Positions 35,058-43,135 of a DNA stretch of 64,000 bases are shown one piece after another. A program made the position numbers and the translations under genes. Below the pieces are notes generated by a model that saw nothing but the letters and a program-made list of their open reading frames with translations, ran no database searches and was not told where the DNA came from. Numbering within the stretch: position 1 is the stretch's first letter; each line of letters opens with the position of its first letter. The stretch is taken from positions 558,001 through 622,000 of the forward strand of contig NZ_JACHIF010000003.1 in NCBI RefSeq assembly GCF_014203045.1, given 5' to 3'. Source of the DNA: Prosthecobacter dejongeii (GTDB lineage: Bacteria; Verrucomicrobiota; Verrucomicrobiia; Verrucomicrobiales; Verrucomicrobiaceae).

Positions 35058-36926
35058 TCAAGAGCCGCCAAAGAAGCCACCCAGCTTGCGGATGCGTGTG
35101 GGGTGGCGCAGCTTACGCAGAGCTTTGGCCTCAATCTGGCGGATACGTTCGCGGGTGACCTGAAATTGTTTACCCACTTCTTCCAGAGTCCGTCCTGCGC
35201 CATCCACAAGACCGAAACGCTGTTCCAGCACTTCACGCTCACGGGGATTCAGGGTATCGAGAACATCACGCAGTTTATCGCGCAGCAAGTTCATCGCTGT
35301 GAGCTCCATGGGATCATGGGCTTCTTTGTCTTCGATGAAGTCACCGAATTCGGTGTCGCCATCGCTATCACCCACTTTAGCCTGCATGGAGACCGGCTGC
35401 TGCGCCATGCGGAGCACGGCGTTCACGCGTTCCACGGGGAGGTGAATTTCTTCCGCGATTTCTTCAGGCGTCGGGTCACGACCCAATTCTTGAACGAGCT
35501 GTTTGTTCACCCGCATCAGCTTATTGATCGTCTCGATCATGTGCACTGGGATGCGAATTGTGCGTGCTTGGTCGGCAATGCTGCGGGTGATGGCCTGACG
35601 GATCCACCAGGTAGCATAGGTGGAAAATTTGTAACCGCGCCGATACTCGAATTTCTCGACTGCACGCATGAGGCCCATGTTGCCTTCCTGAATAAGATCC
35701 AGGAAAGAGAGGCCGCGATTGGTGTATTTTTTCGCGATGGAAATGACCAGGCGTAGGTTTGCCTCAATCATCTCCGTCTTCGCGCGGGTAGACTCGGCCA
35801 CACAGCGGCGAGCATCGGCTGCGATCTGGCGATAACCTTCGCTGCTCTGCCAAGCCTGCAGCTGGAACTGATGAAGAGCCTCCTGGGCCATTTCATTCTT
35901 CGGATGCTGGCGGATCTCGTGCTCCAGTTGCTCCATCTCACGCAGCTTCTGCTGAATCAGTGCGACGAAGTCTTCATTGATCTTCTGCTTGAAGAAAAAT
36001 TTGGCGCACAGTTTGAAGTAGGCGCTGCGTGCATTGTTGAAGGACTCGCGTGAGCTGTCTTTCTTCTTTTCGGCGGCCTTCGTGTGTGCGATGTAAAGAT
36101 CGTTACAGCGGTCGTAACTGTCTTTGGCCTGCTCCAGCAGGGGCGTCAGTTTTTTGAAGTAATTGTCTCGCTCTTCAGCCTTGCGATCAATGACGAGGCG
36201 ATCAAAGCGCTCCAAGCCGTTGGCGAGACTTTCAGCAAATTGCAGGAAATTGTGGGCGACGAAGCCGACATTTTGGAGGCAACTCTGGAGGCTGATTTCT
36301 GCTTTTTCGATGCGTTTGGAAATCTGGATTTCTTGCTCACGGGTGAGCAGTGGCACCTGGCCCATCTGGCGCAGATACATGCGCACGGGGTCATCCAGAC
36401 TGTCCAGCTTGGTATCCGCACGTTCGCTGGTGGTGGAGTCTTCCACGGCGCGGGCCAGCAGCTTCATGGCTGTCTGGCCAGTGAGATCACCTTCCTCAAC
36501 CACGCGGATTTCCATGGCCCGGAGGCGGCTGATGACCTCGTCCATGAGGTCAGGCGTGACGATGCCTAGCGGCAGGGCTTCATTGACGTCATCCCAAGTG
36601 AGATGGTCTTGATCCTTGGCGAGGAGGATGAGATTGCGCAGGCGTGACTGGACCTCAGGTGCGTTGATGTCGTCATAGACGACTGTTGGCGCACTGGGGG
36701 TGAAGCTGGTCTTAGGCGGACGGCCACGTTTGCGTTTGACCGGCTGGCCGTCTGGACCCACCGCAGGCGTTTGGTTGGTCCGATCGTTCAAGGGATGGAT
36801 GCGTGGACGTCCTCTCCCGCGTTTCTCCTCCAGGTCTGCACCTTTGGAAGAAGGGGCGGATTTTGGCGGCGACGCAGGCTTAGCGACAGGGGACTTTCCG
36901 GGGGCTGGTTTTTTGGGGACGGCCAT
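35058..36926 (-). CDS. rpoD: primary sigma factor RpoD with AT-hook-like N-terminus
   Basis: The housekeeping sigma-70 factor, 622 residues. Region 1.2 ([21 protein letters not shown]), a non-conserved spacer, region 2 ([38 protein letters not shown] and [13 protein letters not shown]), region 3 and region 4 ([28 protein letters not shown]) are all present. The N-terminal extension (about 1-80) is Pro/Lys-rich and carries two AT-hook-like motifs, [10 protein letters not shown] (35-44) and KRKRGRPPK (64-72), which are unusual in sigma factors. A small inverted repeat (TAGCCCG/CGGGCTA, 36959-36977) lies in the leader. Confidence 0.97.
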   Translation of the reverse strand: MAVPKKPAPGKSPVAKPASPPKSAPSSKGADLEEKRGRGRPRIHPLNDRTNQTPAVGPDGQPVKRKRGRPPKTSFTPSAPTVVYDDINAPEVQSRLRNLILLAKDQDHLTWDDVNEALPLGIVTPDLMDEVISRLRAMEIRVVEEGDLTGQTAMKLLARAVEDSTTSERADTKLDSLDDPVRMYLRQMGQVPLLTREQEIQISKRIEKAEISLQSCLQNVGFVAHNFLQFAESLANGLERFDRLVIDRKAEERDNYFKKLTPLLEQAKDSYDRCNDLYIAHTKAAEKKKDSSRESFNNARSAYFKLCAKFFFKQKINEDFVALIQQKLREMEQLEHEIRQHPKNEMAQEALHQFQLQAWQSSEGYRQIAADARRCVAESTRAKTEMIEANLRLVISIAKKYTNRGLSFLDLIQEGNMGLMRAVEKFEYRRGYKFSTYATWWIRQAITRSIADQARTIRIPVHMIETINKLMRVNKQLVQELGRDPTPEEIAEEIHLPVERVNAVLRMAQQPVSMQAKVGDSDGDTEFGDFIEDKEAHDPMELTAMNLLRDKLRDVLDTLNPREREVLEQRFGLVDGAGRTLEEVGKQFQVTRERIRQIEAKALRKLRHPTRIRKLGGFFGGS

Positions 36927-37050
36927 AGAGACGCCGTAAATTCCTTGGGGGTAAATGCTAGCCCGGGGGACGGGCTAAGAACGTTGAATATCTTGGTGGC
37001 AATCAGATGGTCAAGACATTCTTTGAAGAGTCTCAGGGAAGGGGCGGGGA

Positions 37051-38286
37051 TTACGGATACAGCAGATAACGCTGGCGTGCGCTGCGGAATGAGCTGATCC
37101 AGCCGCCCCAGCCCGAGACAATCCGGCTCGCAGGAACTCCGCTGCGTAGGTTGCTGTAAAGGGATTCACTACCATAGACTTTATGGAAAAGATTGAGCTT
37201 CGAGCCACTCATGCGGCCCAGCACTTTGCCGCCAGTGAGGCGATTCAATTCTCCTAAAAGCATGACATCCAGGGCGGTGAGATCAGCCTGGGCACGTGGA
37301 TGGATATTCAGTCTCACGCCACCAAAGCCGTTGCGTGAATAAGGGCTGAAGCTGACGCCAGGCATATTCCAGCGCTGGCAGGCTGCCAGCATGGCCTGGG
37401 GATGGACCCCGCTGCCGCCGGCATAACCAAAAGGATTTTCGGTGCCAATTCCAATATCCACGGCTGAGCCGCCCCCCAGAATGCCGGTGGCTACATAGTA
37501 CTGAGGAGAGGTGGCGTAGGGGATATTGGGGGAGGTGCGGTACCAGCGCAGGCCCGTATCCTGCCAGACCATGTTGCGCGTCCAGCCTTGCATTTTTACG
37601 ACATTCAGGCGTGGAGCCTGAGTGATCCAGCCCTTCGCGGCAGTCATCATGGCCAGCTCCCCGGTGGTCATTCCATGGACATAGGGCACGGGGACTTGAC
37701 CAACAAAGGACTTCCATTTCGACTCCAGTGGCGGCCCTTCCACTCGCCACCCACCCATGGGGTTGGGCCGATCCAGCACGACGAAGTGTTTGCCATTCTC
37801 CGCACAGGCCTCCATGGCGACGGCCATGGTACTGATGTAGGTGTAGCTGCGGCAGCCGATGTCTTGGAGGTCAAAGACCAGCACATCAATCGGGGCCAGC
37901 ATCTGGGGGGTCGGCTTGCGGGTGGGGCCGTATAGCGAATAGACAGTGAGGCCTGTCACGCTATCCCGCCGGGTGCTGACGTGGATGCCCGCGCCGATGG
38001 AGCCATCGATGCCATGTTCGGGTGCATACAGGGCTGTGAGGGAAGAGCCAAGCGCGCGCTGCATGACCACGCGGGTCATCTCACCACGGCCTGTGACGCT
38101 GGTATGGTTGGTGATGAGGCCCACACGTTTGCCGCGCAAAAGATCGAAGTTTCGTGAGGCTAGGAAATCAATGCCGAGCATGAAGGGGCCACCCTGCTGC
38201 ATCGGCATGGCCTGCTGGGTTGGCATCATCTGGCACCCTGTGAGAAAGGCGGTACCCGAGAGGAGAAAGGAACGTCGTGAACCCAT
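37051..38286 (-). CDS. DUF1343 lipoprotein, NamZ-like exo-beta-N-acetylmuramidase
   Basis: A 411-residue protein from ATG 38286. It has a lipoprotein signal (RRSFLLSGTAFLTGC, Cys18) and a DUF1343 domain: LRGKRVGLITNHTSVTG, ALYAPEHGIDG, VYSLYGPTRKPT, VFDLQDIGCRSYTYI, VLDRPNPMGG and IGIGTENPFGYAG. The characterised member NamZ releases MurNAc from peptidoglycan fragments, so a cell-wall recycling role in the periplasm is likely. An upstream extension to 38400 would overlap a terminator and destroy the signal peptide. It is followed on this strand by rpoD, 124 bp away. Confidence 0.88.
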   Translation of the reverse strand: MGSRRSFLLSGTAFLTGCQMMPTQQAMPMQQGGPFMLGIDFLASRNFDLLRGKRVGLITNHTSVTGRGEMTRVVMQRALGSSLTALYAPEHGIDGSIGAGIHVSTRRDSVTGLTVYSLYGPTRKPTPQMLAPIDVLVFDLQDIGCRSYTYISTMAVAMEACAENGKHFVVLDRPNPMGGWRVEGPPLESKWKSFVGQVPVPYVHGMTTGELAMMTAAKGWITQAPRLNVVKMQGWTRNMVWQDTGLRWYRTSPNIPYATSPQYYVATGILGGGSAVDIGIGTENPFGYAGGSGVHPQAMLAACQRWNMPGVSFSPYSRNGFGGVRLNIHPRAQADLTALDVMLLGELNRLTGGKVLGRMSGSKLNLFHKVYGSESLYSNLRSGVPASRIVSGWGGWISSFRSARQRYLLYP

Positions 38287-38389
38287 GCGGGCGACAGAGG
38301 CGGTGGCAGGTGCGGCGGTCAAATGGAGAATGTGATAAGCTGCCTTCAGCGCCTTGTAGAAGGCGAGAAGAGAAATGCGCATCATCATG

Positions 38390-38420
38390 AAAAAAGCCAC
38401 ACCGTTGCGGGTGTGGCTTT
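38390..38420 (-). terminator. intrinsic terminator of the carboxynorspermidine synthase gene
   Basis: Inverted repeat AAAGCCACACC (38393-38403) and GGTGTGGCTTT (38410-38420) with a six-base loop. On the minus strand the hairpin is followed by a run of T, 20 bp after the stop of the gene at 38440-39642. Confidence 0.9.
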
Positions 38421-38439
38421 GAAGGGGGGCGGTGGCAGT

Positions 38440-39642
38440 TTATTCGCCAGGAAGTGGCTCGGTAGGCCAGGTTTCCACCCACGGCAGACCGTATTCATTG
38501 AGGTCAGCCATGAAGGGATCGGGGTTGAGTTGCTCGACGTTCCAGACGCCGGGCTGGCGATACTCTTCATTGGTGAGGAGCTGCTTGGCGGCGATCATGG
38601 CTGGTACACCGGTGGTGTAGCTGACGCCCTGGCTATTCGTTTCCTTGTAGCAGTCTTCGTGGTCCTTGATGTTGTAAACGTAGTAGCGTTTGAACTTACC
38701 ATCTTTGCCCGTGCCTTCGATCCAGTTGCCGATGCAGGTCTTGCCTTTGGTATCGGCACCCAGAGTGCCCGGCTCAGGCAGCAAGGTCTTGAGGAACTCG
38801 ATGGGGATGATCGGCACGCCTTTGTGGATCACAGGATCAATGCGGGTCATGCCCACATTCACCAGCACTTCCATGTGCTTGATGTATTGGTCGCCGAAGG
38901 TCATCCAAAAGCGGGCGCGGCGGATGTCGAAATGTTTGGTCAGAGACTCCAGCTCTTCGTGATACAGGCAATAGATGTTCTTGGGCCCGATGCCGTCCGG
39001 GAAGGGAAAGCTGCGTTTGATTTCGAGCGGTTTGGTTTCTACCCAGGCACCATTTTCCCAGTAACGGCCATTGGCGGTGACTTCGCGGAGGTTGATCTCG
39101 GGGTTGAAATTGGTGGCGAAGGCCTTGCCGTGATCGCCTGCATTGCAGTCGAGGATGTCCAGCGTATCGATCTTGCTGAAGTGATGCTTCAGGGCGTAGG
39201 CGGTGTACACATTGGTCACGCCCGGGTCGAACCCGCAGCCGAGCAGGGCAGTGAGGCCGGCGGCTTTGAATTTTTCCTGGTAAGCCCACTGCCAGTGGTA
39301 TTCAAACTTGGCGACATCGCGTGGCTCATAATTGGCGGTGTCAATGTAGTGCACACCGGCCTCAAGGCAGGCATCCATGATGGTGAGATCCTGGTAAGGC
39401 AGGGCCACATTGATGACAACCTCCGGCTGGAATTCCTTCAGCAGCTTGACCAGCTCGGGCACATTGTCCGCATCCACAGCGGCGGTCTGGATGGGGCGGC
39501 TCAATTCCGCCGCGATGCTGTCGCACTTGGATTTGGTGCGGGAGGCGAGCATGATCTCGCTAAAAACGTCGGGGAGCTGAGCGCATTTGTGGGTGACCAC
39601 GCGGCCAACGCCGCCTGCGCCGATGATGAGAACTTTTGCCAT
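38440..39642 (-). CDS. carboxynorspermidine synthase / saccharopine dehydrogenase family
   Basis: A 400-residue cytosolic enzyme. It begins with the NAD(P) fold MAKVLIIGAGGVGRVV and continues with VINVALPYQDLTIMDACLEAGVHYIDTANYE, LLGCGFDPGVTNVYTAYAL and KTCIGNWIEG. The match is to the carboxynorspermidine (carboxyspermidine) dehydrogenase group, which joins aspartate semialdehyde to a diamine, a route to spermidine that needs no S-adenosylmethionine. The decarboxylase NspC that normally follows is not adjacent. A strong terminator closes the unit. Confidence 0.88.
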   Translation of the reverse strand: MAKVLIIGAGGVGRVVTHKCAQLPDVFSEIMLASRTKSKCDSIAAELSRPIQTAAVDADNVPELVKLLKEFQPEVVINVALPYQDLTIMDACLEAGVHYIDTANYEPRDVAKFEYHWQWAYQEKFKAAGLTALLGCGFDPGVTNVYTAYALKHHFSKIDTLDILDCNAGDHGKAFATNFNPEINLREVTANGRYWENGAWVETKPLEIKRSFPFPDGIGPKNIYCLYHEELESLTKHFDIRRARFWMTFGDQYIKHMEVLVNVGMTRIDPVIHKGVPIIPIEFLKTLLPEPGTLGADTKGKTCIGNWIEGTGKDGKFKRYYVYNIKDHEDCYKETNSQGVSYTTGVPAMIAAKQLLTNEEYRQPGVWNVEQLNPDPFMADLNEYGLPWVETWPTEPLPGE

Positions 39643-39801
39643 AGAGTCTGCAAGGGTGGCGGTGATGAAACGGGAGTCAAGCGACGCGGTGTGAAAGTAA
39701 CTTTAAGACTCAACGTGGGCCGCTGAGGGTTAGAAGTGGGCCTTTGGCGCTGTATTTTTATTTCCCAACCCACGTATCCACCTACCATTTGTCCCTTTCC
39801 C

Positions 39802-40575
39802 ATGTTTTCACTCGCTCATAAAACCGCTGTCATCACAGGTGCAGGCTCTGGCATCGGTCAGGCCATCGCTCTGCTTTTTGCCCGTCAGGGAGCACATGTG
39901 GAGGTGCTGGATCTGAAGTTGGAATCTGCCCAGGTGACCGTGGATCAAATCGTAGCGGAAGGTGGCAGCGCGCGGGCCATGGCCTGTGATGTGGGGGATC
40001 ACGCCGGGGTGAAAAAGGTCTTTGATGACATCAGCGTGCGCCGTCCACGGCTGGACATCCTGGTGAACAATGCGGGCATCGCCCACATCGGCACCGTCTT
40101 GACCACTACGGAGGCGGACATGGACCGGCTTTACCAGATCAACATCAAAGGGGTGTTTAATTGCTCCCAAGCCGCCATTGAGAGAATGGTGGCACAGGGT
40201 GGGGGTGTGGTGCTGAACATGTGCTCCATCGCGGCGCAGATGGGATTGGCAGATCGGTTTGCGTACTCGATGACCAAGGGTGCGGTGCTGATGATGACCT
40301 ACTCGATGGCGAAGGACTACATCAAGCAAGGCATTCGCTGCAACTGCATCAGCCCGGCCCGTGTGCACACGCCCTTTGTGGATGGGTATCTGGCCAAAAC
40401 CTATCCGGGCCAGGAAGAGGCGATGTTTCAAAAGCTCAGTGAGGCCCAACCGATCGGCCGCATGGCTCAGCCCTCCGAGATCGCTGCTTTGGCGCTGTAT
40501 CTGTGCAGCGACGAGGCGGGGTTCATCACCGGTAGCTCGTACCCCATTGATGGAGGTGCCGTGAACCTGCGGTGA
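39802..40575 (+). CDS. SDR family NAD(P)-dependent oxidoreductase
   Basis: A 257-residue short-chain dehydrogenase. TGAGSGIG (12-19) binds the cofactor, VLDLK suggests an NAD preference, NNAGIAHIG is the structural motif and YSMTK contains the catalytic Tyr and Lys. ISPARVHTPFVDGYL and GSSYPIDGGA complete the family pattern. It is similar to dehydrogenases of sugar or hydroxy-acid breakdown, but the substrate cannot be read. ATG 39802 is chosen, since a start at 39736 adds non-homologous sequence. Confidence 0.9.
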   Translation: MFSLAHKTAVITGAGSGIGQAIALLFARQGAHVEVLDLKLESAQVTVDQIVAEGGSARAMACDVGDHAGVKKVFDDISVRRPRLDILVNNAGIAHIGTVLTTTEADMDRLYQINIKGVFNCSQAAIERMVAQGGGVVLNMCSIAAQMGLADRFAYSMTKGAVLMMTYSMAKDYIKQGIRCNCISPARVHTPFVDGYLAKTYPGQEEAMFQKLSEAQPIGRMAQPSEIAALALYLCSDEAGFITGSSYPIDGGAVNLR

Positions 40576-40705
40576 TGCATCATCGTAGCTACGAGGATTC
40601 CTGACGACAGTTCGTCGTCACTTGTTGGGTGCAACATCTCTGTTGGTTGAACGGCTGGCGAAACATCTCGACAACTGCGTCCGTTTTCGTTTCCCTCTCC
40701 TTCGC

Positions 40706-42046
40706 ATGAAACTGCCCTTCTTTCTCGCCTTTGCCCTCTCGGCTTCCTTTACCAACGCTGAAAACTGGCCCAACTGGCGTGGTCCGAATCTGGATGGTTC
40801 CAGCCCGGAGAAAAACCTGCCGGCGAAGTTTAGCAAAACCGAAGGCGTCAAATGGGCGGTGGATGTGCCTGCTATCTCGGCCTCCGTGCCGGTGGTGTGG
40901 GGAGACAAAGTTTTTATCACGGCACCCATCGTGGAGAAGCAACAGCTCGTGGGCCTGTGCTACGATGCCAAAACGGGCAAGGAGCTGTGGCGCAAGGTGG
41001 TCTCTGAAGGGGGACTGCAATGGGACAACAAGAGCAATCTCGCCAGCCCCTCTCCCGTGACGGATGGGGAGCGTGTGGTGTTTCTGTTTGCCGATGCGGT
41101 AGCGGCCAGCTTTGACCTCGAAGGCAACCTTCAGTGGAAGCGTGATTTCAAAGAAACCCACGGGGCATTTGCCACCCAGTGGACCTATGGCAGCAGCCCA
41201 ATGATGGACGGCGGCAAACTGTACATCCAGGTGCTACAGCGCAATGAGACCTTCGAGTTTCAGGGTTTCCCCAAAGGCACGCCGGGCAAGGACATGACCA
41301 GCTATGTTCTGGCCGTGGACCCTGCGACAGGCAAAGATGTGTGGAAACAACTGCGCAAAACCCCTGCTGAAGTGGAATCCCTGGAAGCCTTTAGCTCACC
41401 TGTTTTCACCACGCATGGCGGCAAGCGAGTGATGCTGATTTCAGGTGGTGACACCCTGACTTTGCACGATGCAGCTACGGGCACTGAGTATGCTCGTCTG
41501 GCCACCTGGAACCTGGCGGGTGAAGGGTATAACAAATTCTTCCGTCTCGTACCTTCGCCTGTCGTGGGCGATGGCATCGCGCTTGTCTGTGCGCCGAAAA
41601 ATTCCCCGGTGTTTGCCATGCCGCTGGATAGCAAGGGCCAGGATGTGCCGCCGCTGTGGACCAGCAACCCGAAGGAAGTGACCACGGATGTTTCCACCCC
41701 CGCCTTCTATGAGGGCAGCTTTTACGTTCTGGACAGTGGCCGCCGCACCGTGAGTCGTGTGGAGCCGAAGACAGGCAAGGTAATCTGGACGGGCGAAACC
41801 GGTAGCAAGGCCAAGTTTGAAAGCAGCCCCACCGTGGCTGATGGCAAGATCTACATGACCAATTTCTGGGGCGAGGTCTATGTGGTCAAAGCAGGTGGTG
41901 ACAGCTTTGAGCTTCTGAGCATGAATGAAATGGGCAATGGCAGCAAACCGAATGGCGACGCCGCAAGCTGCCGCAGCAGCATCGCCGCTGCCAATGGCTG
42001 CCTCTACATCCGCACCCAGGACAAGCTGTACTGCGTGGGCCAGTGA
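40706..42046 (+). CDS. secreted PQQ-like beta-propeller repeat protein
   Basis: A 446-residue exported protein with signal peptide MKLPFFLAFALSASFTNA, then NWPNWRGPNLDGSS, the typical opening of planctomycete and verrucomicrobial PQQ-repeat proteins. Blades are marked by YDAKTGKELWRKV, FDLEGNLQWKRD, VDPATGKDVWKQL, VEPKTGKVIWTGE. No residues show that it binds PQQ or is a dehydrogenase, so a scaffold role is possible. Repeat copy B begins 17 bases after its stop. Confidence 0.87.
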   Translation: MKLPFFLAFALSASFTNAENWPNWRGPNLDGSSPEKNLPAKFSKTEGVKWAVDVPAISASVPVVWGDKVFITAPIVEKQQLVGLCYDAKTGKELWRKVVSEGGLQWDNKSNLASPSPVTDGERVVFLFADAVAASFDLEGNLQWKRDFKETHGAFATQWTYGSSPMMDGGKLYIQVLQRNETFEFQGFPKGTPGKDMTSYVLAVDPATGKDVWKQLRKTPAEVESLEAFSSPVFTTHGGKRVMLISGGDTLTLHDAATGTEYARLATWNLAGEGYNKFFRLVPSPVVGDGIALVCAPKNSPVFAMPLDSKGQDVPPLWTSNPKEVTTDVSTPAFYEGSFYVLDSGRRTVSRVEPKTGKVIWTGETGSKAKFESSPTVADGKIYMTNFWGEVYVVKAGGDSFELLSMNEMGNGSKPNGDAASCRSSIAAANGCLYIRTQDKLYCVGQ

Positions 42047-42062
42047 GGTGAGGGGGCGATTC

Positions 42063-42250
42063 TGACACACTCCTTACAAGCCTCTTACCGGGAGCTGACG
42101 CATCTGAAAATAGATCGGTTATGATCATTGCACATTGAGGCACGCGAAGGCGGACTCAGTGACGAATTTCAGATAGTGGGTTGTCTTCTGGCTGTTGGTG
42201 ACCTTCGAAAAATTTCAGGGCGGACCGAGTGGTTCGCCCTGATTTTTTTT
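42063..42250 (+). repeat. dispersed element, copy B (candidate small RNA with terminator)
   Basis: The plus-strand counterpart of 6901-7085. The 34-bp invariant block is at 42166-42199. The element follows the PQQ-protein gene by 16 bp in the same orientation and ends in a hairpin AGGGCGGACC/GGTTCGCCCT (one G-U pair) plus eight T. Its last bases also encode the C-terminal residues and stop of the convergent membrane-protein gene at 42215-42649. In the reading frame open in copy A this copy has a TGA stop, which argues against a common protein. Confidence 0.75.
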
Positions 42251-42649
42251 GCTCGGTTGGCTGAGTTTGCGCCAGCAGATATTCACCATCCAGGTCATGA
42301 GACTTAAAATCGTGGCAGGTAACCACCCGACAAAGGCTATGGCTATTACGGCTGGCCCCTCAGGGAAAGCAGACCAAACACGTCGGTCACCTGTCCATTT
42401 CATCGCTAAGTAAGGTGAGATGAAGCAACCCCAGACGTACCAGGCTAGTAAGCCCATCCAAGCTGGAAAGATGCCCACCCAGGGGCTGCGGAACTTCCAG
42501 ATCAACAGGAGATAGGGCAGCAGGAGCACGATCAGCAAAGGAATGGATATCCAGTCGAGCAAATCTAGCACCCAGGCGGTATGAGGATCTTCACGTGCCG
42601 AAGCCAGCCTAGCAGCGGCTCTTTTCATCCAGTCATCCGAGGAGTCCAT
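42215..42649 (-). CDS. small membrane protein, tandem paralogue 1
   Basis: A 144-residue protein with three or four hydrophobic segments. It shares with its upstream neighbour the blocks AREDPHTAWVLDLLDWI, SPYLAMKWTGDRR and GWLPATILS, in the same order. The family is unknown to me. Its C-terminal tail (NQGEPLGPP) is encoded by the terminator hairpin of repeat copy B, so the end of the coding region and the repeat are shared. It follows paralogue 2 by 12 bp and is probably co-transcribed with it. Confidence 0.75.
   Translation of the reverse strand: MDSSDDWMKRAAARLASAREDPHTAWVLDLLDWISIPLLIVLLLPYLLLIWKFRSPWVGIFPAWMGLLAWYVWGCFISPYLAMKWTGDRRVWSAFPEGPAVIAIAFVGWLPATILSLMTWMVNICWRKLSQPSKKNQGEPLGPP
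42217..42249. terminator. hairpin terminator within repeat copy B
   Basis: Stem AGGGCGGACC/GGTTCGCCCT with loop GAGT, followed by GATTTTTTTT on the plus strand. It probably ends transcription from the PQQ-protein gene or from the element, and lies inside the 3' end of the convergent gene. Confidence 0.85.
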
Positions 42650-42661
42650 GGGTCGGGGCTT

Positions 42662-43072
42662 TTATGATTGAGGTCTTGCCTGATTCAACCCTCGAAGGCT
42701 GTGCGACATGATACCGAAACTGCAAATCACGAAGCTGACAATTGCACCAGGAAGCCAGCCAAACAGGGCCATGGGTAGGATGCCCATTGAGGGGAATGCC
42801 TCTGCTAAAATGTCCTCTCCCGTCCATTCGATCACGAGATATGGGGCAACGCCGCCCATCAAGACATGCCATATAAACCAGCCCGCCCAGCCCCATCGGA
42901 TACTGCGTGCTAGGCTTCTGAAGTTGTGGGATTTCCAAGCCAGCCAGATGCAGGGTGCTAGACAGAGTAACAATAAGGTCCAGCCGATCCAATCTACAAA
43001 GGTCATCACCCAGTCGGTATGCAGATCTTCACGCGCTTCGGCAATGGCGGCGCGAATCTCTGAGTGGCTCAT
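42662..43072 (-). CDS. small membrane protein, tandem paralogue 2
   Basis: A 136-residue protein with the order charged N-terminus (MSHSEIRAAIAEAREDLHTDWV), hydrophobic segments near 28-48, 62-78 and 98-125, and a short polar tail. The matching blocks AEAREDLHTDWVMTFVDWI, APYLVIEWTGED and GWLPGAIVS show that it arose by tandem duplication with the following gene. The conserved DW and WTG residues may be functionally important. No known family. Confidence 0.75.
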   Translation of the reverse strand: MSHSEIRAAIAEAREDLHTDWVMTFVDWIGWTLLLLCLAPCIWLAWKSHNFRSLARSIRWGWAGWFIWHVLMGGVAPYLVIEWTGEDILAEAFPSMGILPMALFGWLPGAIVSFVICSFGIMSHSLRGLNQARPQS

Positions 43073-43135
43073 GACTGGACGATGTGAAGGGCGCGCGCCT
43101 ACAAAGCAGAGCAGTCAGGAGTGCCAGCTTCACTG

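Noticed and set aside
38323..39726. A 467-codon plus-strand open frame opposite the carboxynorspermidine synthase gene
   Set aside because: It has low-complexity Gly/Val/Asp composition typical of antisense frames and crosses a terminator.
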